From assembly GCA_963729215.1 (NCBI GenBank), contig CAVSND010000031.1, forward strand, positions 124,001 to 188,000: a stretch of 64,000 nt of DNA. Direction: 5' to 3'. This DNA is from CAVQJU01 sp963729215 (GTDB lineage Bacteria > Acidobacteriota > Vicinamibacteria > Vicinamibacterales > CAVVIG01). Positions 27,774-37,705 of the stretch are shown here, in pieces. The position numbers and the translations under genes were made by a program. Below the pieces are notes generated by a model. That model did no database searches. It was not told the origin of the DNA and saw only the letters and a list, made by a program, of their open reading frames with translations. How positions within the stretch are numbered: the stretch's first letter is position 1; the number at the start of each line of letters is the position of its first letter.

Positions 27774-28786
27774 TCGTTGCCGCGGCGCGCGATATCCGCC
27801 TGGATGCATTCCGAAATCACGGACCAGAACTTCACATAAGCGGCGGTCGTGATGATGAACGGGTGCGGGTCTCCGGCCTTCCGCGATTTCAGCCTGGCGA
27901 GCTTGTCGGGCATCAGGTCGAACATGGGGTGATTTTGCAGCTCGACGTCCACTTTCATTTTTTTCGCGATGTCGAGGTAGTGGTCAATCGATTGCACGTA
28001 CTGCTTCAGGCCCGGCGTCGTGATGCGGTCGGCCGTCAGGATGGTGCCCCCGAAAAGCCCGGCCACGTGTGTCTGCCGGCCGTCCCTGACCGGGAAGATG
28101 TACGCCAGTGAGCCAGGCGTGTGGCCCGGGATCGCAATCGGCGTGATGGTCGTGCCTCCGAGACTCACTGGTTGGCCTTCGGCCAGCACGAGATCGCGAT
28201 TCGGCCGGCTTTGAGGAGTGTTCGCCGCCGCGTTCGGAGGATCGATCAGATCCCAATCCGCGGCTGCCGCCCCGACCTTCGAACCGTAGTGCTCCTGAAA
28301 GAACCTGGCGCCTCCGAAGTGATCGGCGTGGCCGTGGCCGAGCAGCACGTACTTCACGTTCGCCGGATCGAGGCCGAGCTTCTTCAAGCCTGCGACGACC
28401 ACTGTTTCGACGCGGTCCGCGTAGCCGGAATCGATGAGCACGATCCCCTGCGGCGTCACGATCGCGTAGACCGTCGCTTCAGAGTTGCCGACCGCGTACA
28501 CGTTGTCGAACAGCTTGACGGGTTCCAGCTCGGGCGCGGTGGGGCTGTTGCCTCTCGCGGTGCCGGCGACACAGTAGAAACCGAAGGGCGCCTGCAGCCA
28601 CGGATCGCCGCCCGCGAGCGTTCGGGCCGCCTCGATGTGCATCAGCGACTGTGGATTGTCCGGCCTGGGCGCGCGGCCGGCCGCGCCGCGAGCCGGCGCC
28701 TGCGCTCGAAGGACGCCGGCGACGCCTGCTCCCGTGACGACCGCCAACAGCGCGCCGACCCGCATCGCCGCATTGATTCTGGTCAT
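27770..28786 (-). CDS. Subclass B3-like metallo-beta-lactamase-fold hydrolase
   Basis: 338 residues from ATG 28786 with a signal peptide. Metal ligands follow the B3 order: GHGHADHFGGARF (HxHxDH), IPGHTPGSLAYIF (third His) and ELQNHPMFD (last His in NHP, characteristic of B3 enzymes). B3 enzymes are secreted dizinc hydrolases; some cleave beta-lactams and many do other chemistry. The gene is translationally joined to a transporter binding protein, which suggests it processes something taken up by that importer rather than serving in drug resistance (inference). Confidence 0.85.
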   Translation of the reverse strand: MTRINAAMRVGALLAVVTGAGVAGVLRAQAPARGAAGRAPRPDNPQSLMHIEAARTLAGGDPWLQAPFGFYCVAGTARGNSPTAPELEPVKLFDNVYAVGNSEATVYAIVTPQGIVLIDSGYADRVETVVVAGLKKLGLDPANVKYVLLGHGHADHFGGARFFQEHYGSKVGAAAADWDLIDPPNAAANTPQSRPNRDLVLAEGQPVSLGGTTITPIAIPGHTPGSLAYIFPVRDGRQTHVAGLFGGTILTADRITTPGLKQYVQSIDHYLDIAKKMKVDVELQNHPMFDLMPDKLARLKSRKAGDPHPFIITTAAYVKFWSVISECIQADIARRGNE

Positions 28787-28860
28787 GGTGCGGCCGATTC
28801 TGCCACGGATGCCCGGCGGAACGAAGTTACAATGACGCGCACAATTCCAAGGAGGATGAC

Positions 28861-29278
28861 GTGAAAGCAGCGACCGCAATTCTCACGACGCTCGGGCTCG
28901 TCGCCATCGCCGCCGGTCTCGGCGCGCAGCAGACAGGGTTCAAGCGCACGGTTCTCCAGCAGTCGAAGCTGTCGGTGCCCGGACACGAGGCCGTGACGGC
29001 CATCGCGGAATTCCAGCCGGGCGGAACGGTCGGCCAGCATACCCACCCGGGCGAGGAAATCGGCTACATCCTCGAGGGCTCGATCGTCCTCGAACAGGAG
29101 GGCAAGCCGCCCGATCACGCTGACGGTCGGACAAACGTTTTTCATCCCGAACGGCCAGGTGCACAACGCCACCAACAAGGGCGCATCAACCGCCCGCGTC
29201 CTCGCCAACTACGTCGTCGAATCGGGTAAACCTGTGGCGACTCCAGCGAAGTCACAAGCGTTGAAGGTACGCGAATAG
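28861..29278 (+). CDS. Secreted cupin-domain protein (one frame break)
   Basis: 138 residues restored; GTG start after AAGGAGG. A signal peptide is followed by one cupin barrel: FQPGGTVGQHTHPGEEIGYI LEG (first motif with HTH and Glu), then GQTFFIPNGQVHNATNKGAS (second motif with His). A break at about 29117 is repaired by dropping a G (GKPPITLTVGQTFFIPNG). It should bind one metal; many such small exported cupins in this phylum are of unknown substrate. The gene stands alone, divergent from the B3-like gene and convergent with livM (10 bp apart). Confidence 0.85.
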
Positions 29279-29288
29279 CTGACTCGGC

Positions 29289-30255
29289 TTAGCTATCGTT
29301 CGCGACGGTCGTGAGTGTCGGCTCACCGACCAGATTCCACAGTCCTCGTGGCGCTGCGAGAATCGTGGCGATGTACACAGTGCCCAGAATGAGGAGCCAG
29401 CGCTGCGTGTATGCGCTGATCACGTTCTTGAGCACCACGAGCGCCGCGGCGCCCAGGGCCGGGCCGATGAGCGTGCCCGGTCCGCCCAGCGTGACCATGA
29501 GGAACAGCTCGGACGAGGCGGTGAGATCGAGGTACGTCGGGCTGACGAAGCCGTTGTAGTACGCCCAGACGATGCCCGCCACGCTGGCGAACGCCCCGGC
29601 GATGACGTAGCTCAGGTAGCAGTGCAGCCACGTATTGAACCCGAGGCTCTTCATCCGCGGCTCGTTCTCCCGAATCCCCTTGAGCGTGAGGCCGAACGGC
29701 GAACGCACCACGAGCGCCATCATCGCCGCGCACACCACGAAGACCAGCAGCGCGATGTAGTAGAACGGGACCGCGCCGGAGAACGGCAGCCCGGCGTGCG
29801 CCTCGAGCCGCGGGATGCCCGAGATACCGTTGTCTCCGCCGGTGACGGGAATCCAGCGATAGCTCACTCCCCACAGCACCATCCCCAGCGCGAGGGTGAT
29901 CATCGAGGAAGTACACGTCGCGCACATGAGAGACCAGCAGTCCGAGGGCCGCGCTGAGCAGCAGACCGGCGAGGATGCCGCCGGCCACGCACACAAAGAA
30001 ACCGGCGTGGTACGTCGTGGACAGCACCGCGACGCCGTAGGCCGACACGCCAAATACGCCGGCATGGCCGAGCGACGGGAGGCCCGTGTAACCGAGCAGG
30101 ATGTCCAGGCTCATGGCGAGAATGGCAAAGATCACCATCTGCGTGAGCAGGCCGATCCAGTATGGGCTCAGGAATGCCGGCGCGGCTGCGAGCAGAACGG
30201 CGGCCGGAACCAGCGTGCGAACCGTGAGGACTCCGGCCGTTCTAGGAGCGGCCAT
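29289..30255 (-). CDS. livM: Branched-chain amino acid-type ABC transporter permease (LivM-like, one frame break)
   Basis: About 321 residues. The N-terminus, from an ATG overlapping the livH end by 14 bp, reads YWIGLLTQMVIFAILAMSLD and GYTGLPSLGHAGVFGVSAYG, the LivM hallmark. The frame breaks near 29907; dropping one C gives VRDVYFSMITLALGMVLWGV. After that come GGDNGISGIPRLEAHAGLPF, SPFGLTLKGIRENEPRMKSL and TLGGPGTLIGPALGAAALVV. It forms the channel with LivH. Confidence 0.9.
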
Positions 30256-31096
30256 AGAGACCGGTGGGCTTGACGGCGAGCACGAGCACCATCGGCGCAA
30301 ACAGCGTGAAGTACGACAATTCCGGAACGAGCGCCTTGCCGAAATTGTCGATGAGCCCGACGATGACGCTGCCGACGAGCGCGCCCTTGAGGCTTCCCAT
30401 CCCGCCGACGATGACGACCACGAACGCCAGCGGGAGCAGATCGAAATCCATGCCGGTGTAGCCGCCGAGGATCGGTCCGCCCATCACGCCGCCGAACGCG
30501 GCCAGACCTGCACCCGCGGCGAACACACACGAGGACAGCAGCGCCACGTTGATACCGGTCGCGCCCGCCATCTCCGGATCGTCGACGGCGGCTCGCAGTT
30601 TCGCGCCGATCAAAGTCTTTTCGTTCACGAACCAGAGGAGGACGCCCACGCACGCGGCCGCGGCCACGACGAATAGACGGTACAACGGGAACACGACGCC
30701 CGCCGTATCGAGCGAACCCCGCAGAGCTGGCGGATACGGCAGCGTGAAAGGATCTCCGCCCCAGATCACGAACACCAGATCCCGAAACACCAGCGCCAGC
30801 CCCATCGTCAGCATCATCTGCGCGAGGGGCCGGCCGGCGAACCGGCGCAGCAGCAGCGACTGCACGAGGAAGCCGGCGGCGGCCACCGCGACGACAGCCG
30901 CCAGGGCGCCGAGGAGCAAGCTCCGGCTCCGCGCGACGATCGTCGAGGCGACGTACGCGCCGAGCATGTAGAACGAGCCGTGGGCGATGTTCACGATGCG
31001 CATCACCCCGAACACCAGCGTGAGGCCGCTCGCGATCAGAAAAAGCAGCGCGGCGGAAAACAGGCCGTTCAGCGTCTGGGTCAGGAAATAGATCAT
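30242..31096 (-). CDS. livH: Branched-chain amino acid-type ABC transporter permease (LivH-like)
   Basis: 284 residues, usual length. Typical phrases are LFLIASGLTLVFGVMRIVNI AHG, MLTMGLALVFRDLVFVIWGG, KLRAAVDDPEMAGATGINV and VVVIVGGMGSLKGALVGSVI. There is no Shine-Dalgarno: the ATG is only 4 bp from a 234-bp repeat array that fills the leader. Its partners livM, the binding protein, livG and livF follow on the same strand, with a cupin gene on the other strand and a B3-like gene in between. Confidence 0.92.
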   Translation of the reverse strand: MIYFLTQTLNGLFSAALLFLIASGLTLVFGVMRIVNIAHGSFYMLGAYVASTIVARSRSLLLGALAAVVAVAAAGFLVQSLLLRRFAGRPLAQMMLTMGLALVFRDLVFVIWGGDPFTLPYPPALRGSLDTAGVVFPLYRLFVVAAAACVGVLLWFVNEKTLIGAKLRAAVDDPEMAGATGINVALLSSCVFAAGAGLAAFGGVMGGPILGGYTGMDFDLLPLAFVVVIVGGMGSLKGALVGSVIVGLIDNFGKALVPELSYFTLFAPMVLVLAVKPTGLYGRS

Positions 31097-31100
31097 CGAC

Positions 31101-31334
31101 GGTTCAAGGGTTCGAGAGGTTCGAGAGGTTCATGGGTCCAGGTTCGAGGGGTCCACTGGTCCACAGGGTCCACGGGTCCACGGGGTTCAAGGGGTTCACG
31201 GGTCCAGAGGGTCCAAGGGGTTCGAGCGGCGTTTGCGGCTCGACCGCAAGCCCTCGAACCTCTGAACCACTCGAACCTGTCGAACCCTTGGACCTCTTGG
31301 ACCTAGTGAACCTCTTGAACCCCTCGAACCCTTA
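31101..31334. repeat. Long inverted array of GGTTCGAG/GGTCCA words
   Basis: The left half is built of 8-11 base words such as GGTTCGAGA, GGTTCAAGG and GGTCCACGG; the right half is made of their complements (CCTCGAACC, CTTGGACC, CTTGAACC). About 25 bases of different sequence (GCGGCGTTTGCGGCTCGACC area) form the centre. It spans the entire gap between the HbpS-like gene and livH on the same strand. Confidence 0.85.
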
Positions 31335-31342
31335 TCCCCGCC

Positions 31343-31972
31343 CTATTGTCTGCCCCGCCCCGCCGCCGGCGCGCCGCCGGCCGGAGGAGCGGCGGGCGTG
31401 AGCGGCGGCTGGGGGCCGAGGACCTTCGTGAGCGCGGTGTACGCGCACAACTCGTCCTGCGTTCCGCCGCCGACGCCGATCGCCCCGATCAGCTGATCCT
31501 CGACAACGATCGGGAGACCGCCGCCGACGAAGTAGTACGCAAGGCCCTGCGATTTACCCAGATCGAGCCGAATCAGGCGTCCGTCGATCGTGCCGAATCG
31601 CTGCGCGACGGCGCTGGACGACGAGCGGGCATACAGCGCCGTCTTGGCCTTGAGCTGAGCCGTCTCGACGGCGATCGGCAACTGGCCGTCCATGACCTGC
31701 GCGGCGATGGGGTCGCCGTTGGGCGCCAGCACGAATACCGAATATGTCGCGTTGCTGGCCTTGCCGAATTCGACGCAGGCGTCAACGAGCGCGCGCGCCG
31801 TCTCGGCATTGATTTGCGTCTTCGTCATGATCCGCTTGGCCGCCTCGCCCGACACCGTCACCTTGGCGAGCGTTGCCGGCGCCTGAGCGCGTGCCGGGGT
31901 GGCGACGAGCGCCGAACCCGTCGTGAGCAACGCAACCAGCGTCAATCCGTATAGTCCGGTATTCCTCATCAT
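31343..31972 (-). CDS. Secreted GlcG/HbpS-family protein
   Basis: 209 residues with a signal peptide. The family core is AKRIMTKTQINAETARALVD ACVEFG, KAKTALYARSSSSAVAQRF and GGGLPIVVEDQLIGAIGVGG. HbpS binds haem in Streptomyces; GlcG-type relatives occur in glycolate and diol loci, and their role is unclear. The tail is Pro/Ala/Gly-rich. It lies 12 bp after a secreted amidohydrolase on the same strand and before a long repeat array leading to livH. Confidence 0.88.
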   Translation of the reverse strand: MMRNTGLYGLTLVALLTTGSALVATPARAQAPATLAKVTVSGEAAKRIMTKTQINAETARALVDACVEFGKASNATYSVFVLAPNGDPIAAQVMDGQLPIAVETAQLKAKTALYARSSSSAVAQRFGTIDGRLIRLDLGKSQGLAYYFVGGGLPIVVEDQLIGAIGVGGGTQDELCAYTALTKVLGPQPPLTPAAPPAGGAPAAGRGRQ

Positions 31973-31984
31973 GTTCGTGTTCTC

Positions 31985-33677
31985 CTATTTCGCCCGATTG
32001 GACGCCGCGAGAGCGACAGGCTCGGCGCTGGCATCGTAGACCACGCGCCCGCCCACCATGGTCATGACGGACTTGATGTCCTTGATCTGATCGGCCGGAA
32101 CCGTCAGGTAGTCGCGGTCCAGCACGGCGAGGTCGGCCAGCTTGCCCGGCTGAATCGAGCCGAGGTTGTCCTCCTGGAACAGGAAGAACGCGTTCCGGCG
32201 CGTGTGCGCGATGAGCGCGTCCTCACGCGAAATCGTGTTGGACTCGCGAAGGGCGCGGGTGCCGCCCACCATCTTTCCGGTCACGGCCCACCACAGCGTC
32301 GTGAACGGCTGGATCTGGTTCGCGCGGCTGCCGTCGCTCCCGAATCCCCACATGATGCCGCTGTTCTGAATCGTGCTCAGCTGCGCCATGTCGTACGCGG
32401 CGTCGCCGAACACCTCCTGGTTGATGCCGCCGTTGATCACGGCCCAGGGATGCACGGCCGCGTACATCCCGAGCTGCTTCATCCGCTCGAGATGGGACGC
32501 GTTGAGCTGGTTGACGTGCGCCAGCGTCCATCGCAGGTTCCGAATCGGGTACTCCTTGTTGATCTGCTCGATCTGATCGAGAAACGCGTCGAGCGTATTC
32601 GTCAGGTTCGCGTGCACGTGCAGCGGCAGGTGCGCCTTGGCGATCTCGGTCGCGATGCGCCGCCAGGTGGCGAGCTGGTCCGGCTTGGGATCCGATTTCG
32701 GAATGAACATCGGATCGTGCAGCGGTCCGAAGACGCTCTCGCCGTAGAAAATCTGGTCGATATAACTGTCGCCCTGGAACAGCTTCATCTCGGCGATGCG
32801 CGGCAGGAGCTGGTCCACGTTACCGCCGCCGGCCGGCGAGACGATACAGCCGATGCGCACGTTCAGCTGGCCCTGGTCGGCCAGCTTCCGGAACGTGGGG
32901 AGGATGTCCGCTTCGCATCCCGCGCTGCCAAACGCGGTCAGACCCATGCGGTTGACGTCTTTCATCATCACGCGCGTGCTCGCTTCGAGCCCCGGGCCTG
33001 ACGCCGTGGGCAGTTTGGCCGCGAGCTGGCGGAACCCCGCCTCGAGCACGCGGCCCGTCGGCTTGCCGGCGGCGTCTCGAATGATGGCTGGGCTTGGCGG
33101 CGCGTCGTTGACTCCCAGCAGCTGAAGCGCGCGGCTGTTGAGAAACGCTTCGCGATACGACGCCTGGAGAAAGACCGGGTTGTTGGGAACGGCTTGATCG
33201 AGCTCCTCGCGCGTGAACGGCTTCTTGTCGCCCGCGAACTGTTCGATGGCCCAGCCACCGAGCGTGTAGATCCATTCGCCGGACGGAGTGGTCGCGGCGC
33301 GGGCACGCAGCATGTCGAGCGCATGCTGGCGCGACTCGACGCCGTCCAGGCGCACTTCGTAGCGCCAGGTGCCGGCTGCGCGCACCACGTGCATGTGGTT
33401 ATCGATCAGCCCCGGCGTCACCGACCGGCCCTTCAGATCGATTCGCCGCGTGGCCGGCCCGGCCAGGCGCGTGATGTCCTGGTTCGTGCCGACGGCGACA
33501 AAACGATCGCCCTTGATCGCGACGGCCTGCGCGATCGTGAAGCGCTCATCGACCGTGATGATCTTGCCGTTCGTGAGAATGACGTCGGGCGCGGCTTGTT
33601 GCGCGCGCACGATCGACGGTACACCCGCAGCCACGAACAACGCCGCCGACGACGGCTGTCGTCAAGGTCCGAGCCAT
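31985..33677 (-). CDS. Secreted amidohydrolase, Amidohydro_3 (YtcJ-like) family, copy A (one frame break)
   Basis: Restored length is about 564 residues; ATG 33677 follows AGGAGG and starts a signal peptide. The fold is plain: ILTNGKIITVDERFTIAQAV, metal motif VTPGLIDNHMHVV, LPLHVHANLTNTLDAFLDQI, LRWTLAHVNQLNASHLERMK, GFGSDGSRANQIQPFTTLWW and the end GKLADLAVLDRDYLTVPADQ. A break at about 33655 lies in the signal peptide. The family hydrolyses amides of varied kinds. It is about as similar to copy B (34807-36510) as recent paralogs are, and the two flank a cytochrome gene. Confidence 0.88.
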
Positions 33678-33701
33678 GACATCCTCCTGGTGTTTCACGT
33701 T

Positions 33702-34797
33702 TCACTTGCTCACTGGCTTGACGAACTTCGCGCTGTCGATGGCGACGTTGTCTTCGACCTTGATCACGCGAAGCGTCGCCTCTGGCGCCAGCTCCGTGCG
33801 GGCGTTCGCCGGGTTCATGTGGATCAGGAACGGAAACTTCACGCCGCTGCCCGTGTCCCGGTAGTCGTCGAAGTCGGTCTGGAACGGGCTGTCGCCGATC
33901 GGCGTGGGCAGCACGGTCTCCTTCCGCAGCAACAGGCCGGTCTGGGTATCGAAATACAGCGATTCCGGCTTATCGCCGGACGGCACGCCGACCAGCCAGT
34001 ACGCGTCGCGCCCGTTGACCTTCTCGATGCCGCGTACGGTGAGCTGCGGGGTATTCCTGCTTCAGGTTCAGCGGTTCGTAGAAGTCAGCCGCCCGGGCCG
34101 CCCGGCCGACATCCAGCTTGACCGGTTCGGTCACGCGTCCGGCCTGGTTCTGCGACCACGCCGTGGTGCCGTCGAATCCCTCCGAGATCGCATACGCCGG
34201 CGCGCGGTAGGTCGTGACGGCAAGGTTCGGCGCCTTCTGCAGCCGCTCGACCGCGGCCGGCGTCGGCACGACGCCGCCGGGACCGGTCGGAATGTACTGC
34301 GTGCCCGTGATCGTGCGCGCGGTGACTTTCCGCAGCGCCTGCTCGCCCCCAAGCGCCTGCACGTACTTCGCCAGCACCTGATCCGCTGTCGGGAGCGCCG
34401 GCTTCGGCGTCGTCACGGGCTCGATCACCGGAAAGGCGGGCATCGCGGCGGGTATCGGCCGGCCGTTGTGGCAGGTATTACAGGTGACCACTTGTTTGCC
34501 GCCGAACTGGCGCGTGTTGATGTCGTTCATCATCACGATCATCTTGCGCGCCACCTCTTTCGCCGGCTTGACATCCTTTTCCCACTCGCGCTCGATGTGG
34601 CAATAGATGCAATCCAGTCCGACGGCGCCTTTCATGAGGTGCATCGACTGGTTCAGCTCGTTGGCCGGCGTACCTGTGAGCGCCTTGATGTTCTTGTACA
34701 CCTGCTCGGCGGTCTTGCCCTCGTTCGCCGGCGACACCTGGGCGGCCGCGGACGCCGCGCACGCCAGCGCGACGATGACAAACATGACGCGATGCAT
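33702..34797 (-). CDS. Diheme cytochrome c (reaction-centre type) with C-terminal carrier-like domain (one frame break)
   Basis: About 364 residues. Signal peptide, then AEQVYKNIKALTGTPANELN, haem site CIYCH, VARKMIVMMNDINTRQFGGK and haem site CNTCH. The tail begins VLAKYVQALGGEQALRKVTA and ends PFLIHMNPANARTELAPEAT. A break at about 34050 is repaired by dropping one C (KQEYPQLTVRGIEKVNG). It is the most diverged of the four paralogs here: the spacing between haems is the same but the second half differs in many places. It stands between two amidohydrolase genes with short gaps (24 and 9 bp), so they probably form one operon. Confidence 0.83.
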
Positions 34798-34806
34798 AAG
34801 CCCCAC

Positions 34807-36510
34807 CTATTTAGTCGAGTTGAGTGTGCCGCTGTCGTGGACAACCCGCCCGCCCACCATGGTCATCACCGGCCTGATGTCTTTGATTTGATCGGCGGGG
34901 ATCGTGAGATAGTCGCGGTCGAGCACCACCAGATCGGCCAGCTTGCCGGGCTGAATCGAGCCCAGCTGGTTTTCCTGGAACACGAAGAACGCGTTCTTGC
35001 GCGTGTGCGCGATCAGGGCGTCTTCCCGGCTGATCGTCTGCCTGATGACTTTCATCCCGCCAGGCATCTTCCCCGTCACCGCAAAGTACAGCGTCGTGAA
35101 CGGCAGGTACTGGTTGGCCGCCGTCGCATCGGTCCCCAGGCCCCAGACGATGCCGCTCGACTGGATCGTGGCGAGCGGCGGCATGTCGTACGCGCCCTCG
35201 CCGAAGCCCTCGTGCATGATGCCGCCGTTGATGACGGCCCAGGGATGCACCGCGGCATACATACCCAGCTTCTTCATGCGTTCGAGCTGCGCCAGGTTGA
35301 TCTGGTTGATGTGCGCGAGGGTCCAGCGCAGGTTGCGGATGGGATATTCCTTGTTCACGGCTTCGATCTGATCGAGGAAGGCGTCGATCGTGTCGTGCAG
35401 CTCGGCGTGCACGTGCAGCGGAAGGCCTGCCTTGGCAATTTCCATCGCCATCTTCCGCCACAACGCGAGCTGGTCCGGCTTCGGATCCGACTTCAGCGCG
35501 AACATCGGATCGTGGAGCGGCGTGTAGACGCTCTCGCCGAAGAACACGTTGTCGATGTACCGGTCGCCCTGGAACAACTTCATCTGGCCGATCTGCTGGA
35601 TGGAACGATCCACCTGCTTCGGGAGTGCCGGCCGCTGCCCCGCCGATGCAGAACACCCGGACGGGCAGACGATCCTGCGCCTTCCATTTCTGGAAGATTT
35701 CGAGCACGTCGGCGTTGCAGCCCGCGACCCCGAAGGACGTCAGGCCCGGCGCGATTCATGTCCTTGACCAGCTGAAGGCTGCTCGCTTCGAGCTGCTCCG
35801 GCGCGACTTTCGGCAGCCTGGCGGCAACCGGCCGTGTCGCCGCGATGTCGCCCTTGATCACGCCCGTGGGCTTCCCGGACGCGTCCCGCATGATCGATCC
35901 GGCCACGAAATCCTTCGGGTCCGGCGCGTTGGCCTCGATGCCGAATTCGTGCAGCCCCTTGCTGTTCAGGAACACCTGATAGTAGGACTCCTGCAGCGCG
36001 ACGGGGTTGTCCGGCGCGATCCGGTCGAGCTCTTCGCGCGTGAACGGCTTCGGATCGTCGGCGAACTGCTGGTGCGCCCACCCGCCGATATTGAACACCC
36101 AGGCGCCGGGACCCTCGGCCTTCGCCCGCGCCTGAATGAGATCGATCGCCTTCTTGCGGGACTCGACGCCGTCGAACCGCAGCTCGCGCATCCAGGTGGT
36201 CGCGCCGCGGAGCAGGTGCATGTGGTTGTCGATCAGCCCGGGGGTGACGGTCCGGCCGCCCAGATCGATCCGTCTCGTCGTCGCGCCGGCCAGCCGGCTG
36301 ACCTCCGCGTTCGTGCCGACGGCGACGATGCGATCGCCCCGTACCGCGACGGCCTGGGCAATCGTGAAGCGGTCATCGACCGTGACGATTTTCCCGTTGG
36401 AGCAGGATCAGGTCTGGCGGCGCCTGCTGTGCGCTGCACATGGCGCCGGCGCTCACGACGGCGAGCCACGCGCCTCCCGACGGCCGCGACCAGGCTGCGT
36501 TATCAGTCAT
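34807..36510 (-). CDS. Secreted amidohydrolase, Amidohydro_3 family, copy B (three frame breaks)
   Basis: Restored length is about 567 residues from ATG 36510. The order is IVTVDDRFTIAQAVAVRGDR, VTPGLIDNHMHLLRGATTWM, LPLHVHAELHDTIDAFLDQI, LRWTLAHINQINLAQLERMK and GKLADLVVLDRDYLTIPADQ. Breaks at about 36403, 35755 and 35635 are each repaired by removing one base, giving PDLILLNGKIVTV, NRAGLTSFGVAGCNADVLEI and FCIGGQRPALPKQVDRSIQQ. It heads the run amidohydrolase B, cytochrome, amidohydrolase A, HbpS-like on the minus strand. Confidence 0.85.
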
Positions 36511-36580
36511 GGTGCCCTCGAGCCTTGCGCCGTGGTCGCCGTCATCGGCGTCCGTCGTGCCTTCACAGCTGCGACCGGTG

Positions 36581-37585
36581 TTACCGATGGTCCAGGATGA
36601 TCTTCATTCGCGCGCCCGTTTCGCCGCCCAGCATGCCGATCGCGGCCTTGGCGTCGGCCAGCGGCATGACGTCGCTGACGAGCGGCCCCAGCCTGACCTG
36701 CCCGCTCTCGACCAGCGCGATCGCGGCCGGATAGTCTTCGCTCTTCGCGACGCGCGCGCTGATGAGCGCCAGCTCCTTGAAATAGAGATCGTAGAACGGC
36801 AGCGCGCCTTCCTTGGCCGTGATGATGCCGAACAGCAGCAGGCGGCCGCCGGATCGCGCCATGTGCACGCTGGTGGCGACCGACGCAAGGACGCCGGTGG
36901 TTTCGATCACGACGTCGGCGCCGCGGCCGCCCGTCAACTCGCGCACGCGCTCGAGCGCGCCGTCGCCGCCGGCGATCGTGACATCGGCGCCGAGCGTCTC
37001 TGCGAGCGCGCGTTTCTCTGCGCTGCGCGTCACGCCGATGACCGGGTTCGCGCCCCGGGCCTTGGCCAGCTGGACATGCAGCTGACCGGTCACGCCGAGG
37101 CCGAAGACGACCACCGCTTCGCCGGGAAAGATATTGATCTGCCGCTGCGCGTGCAGGCAGGTGGTCAGCACCTGGATGAGCGGCGCGTCGCGGCTGTCGA
37201 TCGTGTCAGGGAGCGGAAACACGTGGCTCGCCGGCGCCGCCACATACTCGGCGAAGCCGCCGTTGACGTCCCGGCCGATGAGCATGCCGTTGGGACACAG
37301 ATGCGTCTGGCCGATCCGGCAATGGAAGCAGGCGCCGCAATAGAGCTCGGGATCCACAATCACCCGCGTCCCCGCGCGCACCGATGCCGCACCGGCATCG
37401 ACGACTTCGCCGGCCATCTCGTGTCCCATGACCCGCGGATACCCGACAGGGATCGCGCCGCTGTAAATCTTGTAGTCCGTCCCGCAGATGCCGCTGTGCG
37501 TCATCTTCACCAGCGCGTGACCGGGAGCCGGCTCCGGCGCGGCGACATCGCCGGCAGCCAGTTCCCAGGGCGCCCGCAGCACCAT
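36581..37585 (-). CDS. Zinc-dependent MDR alcohol dehydrogenase
   Basis: 334 residues from ATG 37585 (GTG 37594 is possible). The catalytic zinc ligands lie in SGICGTDYKIYSG and GHEMAGEVVDAG, the structural zinc lobe is CGACFHCRIGQTHLC, and the cofactor motif is VVVFGLGVTGQLHVQLAKAR. The family oxidises alcohols or polyols with NAD(P). Neighbours are a D-2-hydroxyacid dehydrogenase and a molybdenum hydroxylase, so a role in breaking down a hydroxylated organic acid is likely (inference). The repeat array starts 15 bp upstream of the start codon. Confidence 0.9.
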   Translation of the reverse strand: MVLRAPWELAAGDVAAPEPAPGHALVKMTHSGICGTDYKIYSGAIPVGYPRVMGHEMAGEVVDAGAASVRAGTRVIVDPELYCGACFHCRIGQTHLCPNGMLIGRDVNGGFAEYVAAPASHVFPLPDTIDSRDAPLIQVLTTCLHAQRQINIFPGEAVVVFGLGVTGQLHVQLAKARGANPVIGVTRSAEKRALAETLGADVTIAGGDGALERVRELTGGRGADVVIETTGVLASVATSVHMARSGGRLLLFGIITAKEGALPFYDLYFKELALISARVAKSEDYPAAIALVESGQVRLGPLVSDVMPLADAKAAIGMLGGETGARMKIILDHR

Positions 37586-37600
37586 GGCTCTCACAGGAGC

Positions 37601-37705
37601 GAACTCGAAAGTGCGAAGTTCAAAGTACAAAGTGCAAAGTAAGTGAACAAGTACGCGCTCTCACTTCCGACTTTGCACTTTGCACTTTCAGGTTCAAGTT
37701 CAAGT
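37601..37705. repeat. AAAGTNC heptamer array, inverted
   Basis: Left half 37601-37653 repeats words such as GAAAGTGC, GAAGTTC, AAAGTAC and AAAGTGC with a 7-base period. Right half 37663-37705 has the complements (ACTTTGC, ACTTTCA, GGTTCAAGTTC). The stop codon of the hydroxyacid dehydrogenase (37700-37702) is within the array. Confidence 0.88.

Noticed and set aside
27770..28786. Antibiotic-resistance call for the B3-like metallo-hydrolase
   Set aside because: Ligand order fits subclass B3, but linkage to a nutrient importer and the broad functions of the fold do not justify a resistance claim.
31101..31334. CRISPR-like array
   Set aside because: Words are 8-11 bases, degenerate and contiguous with no spacers, the second half is inverted, and no cas genes are near.
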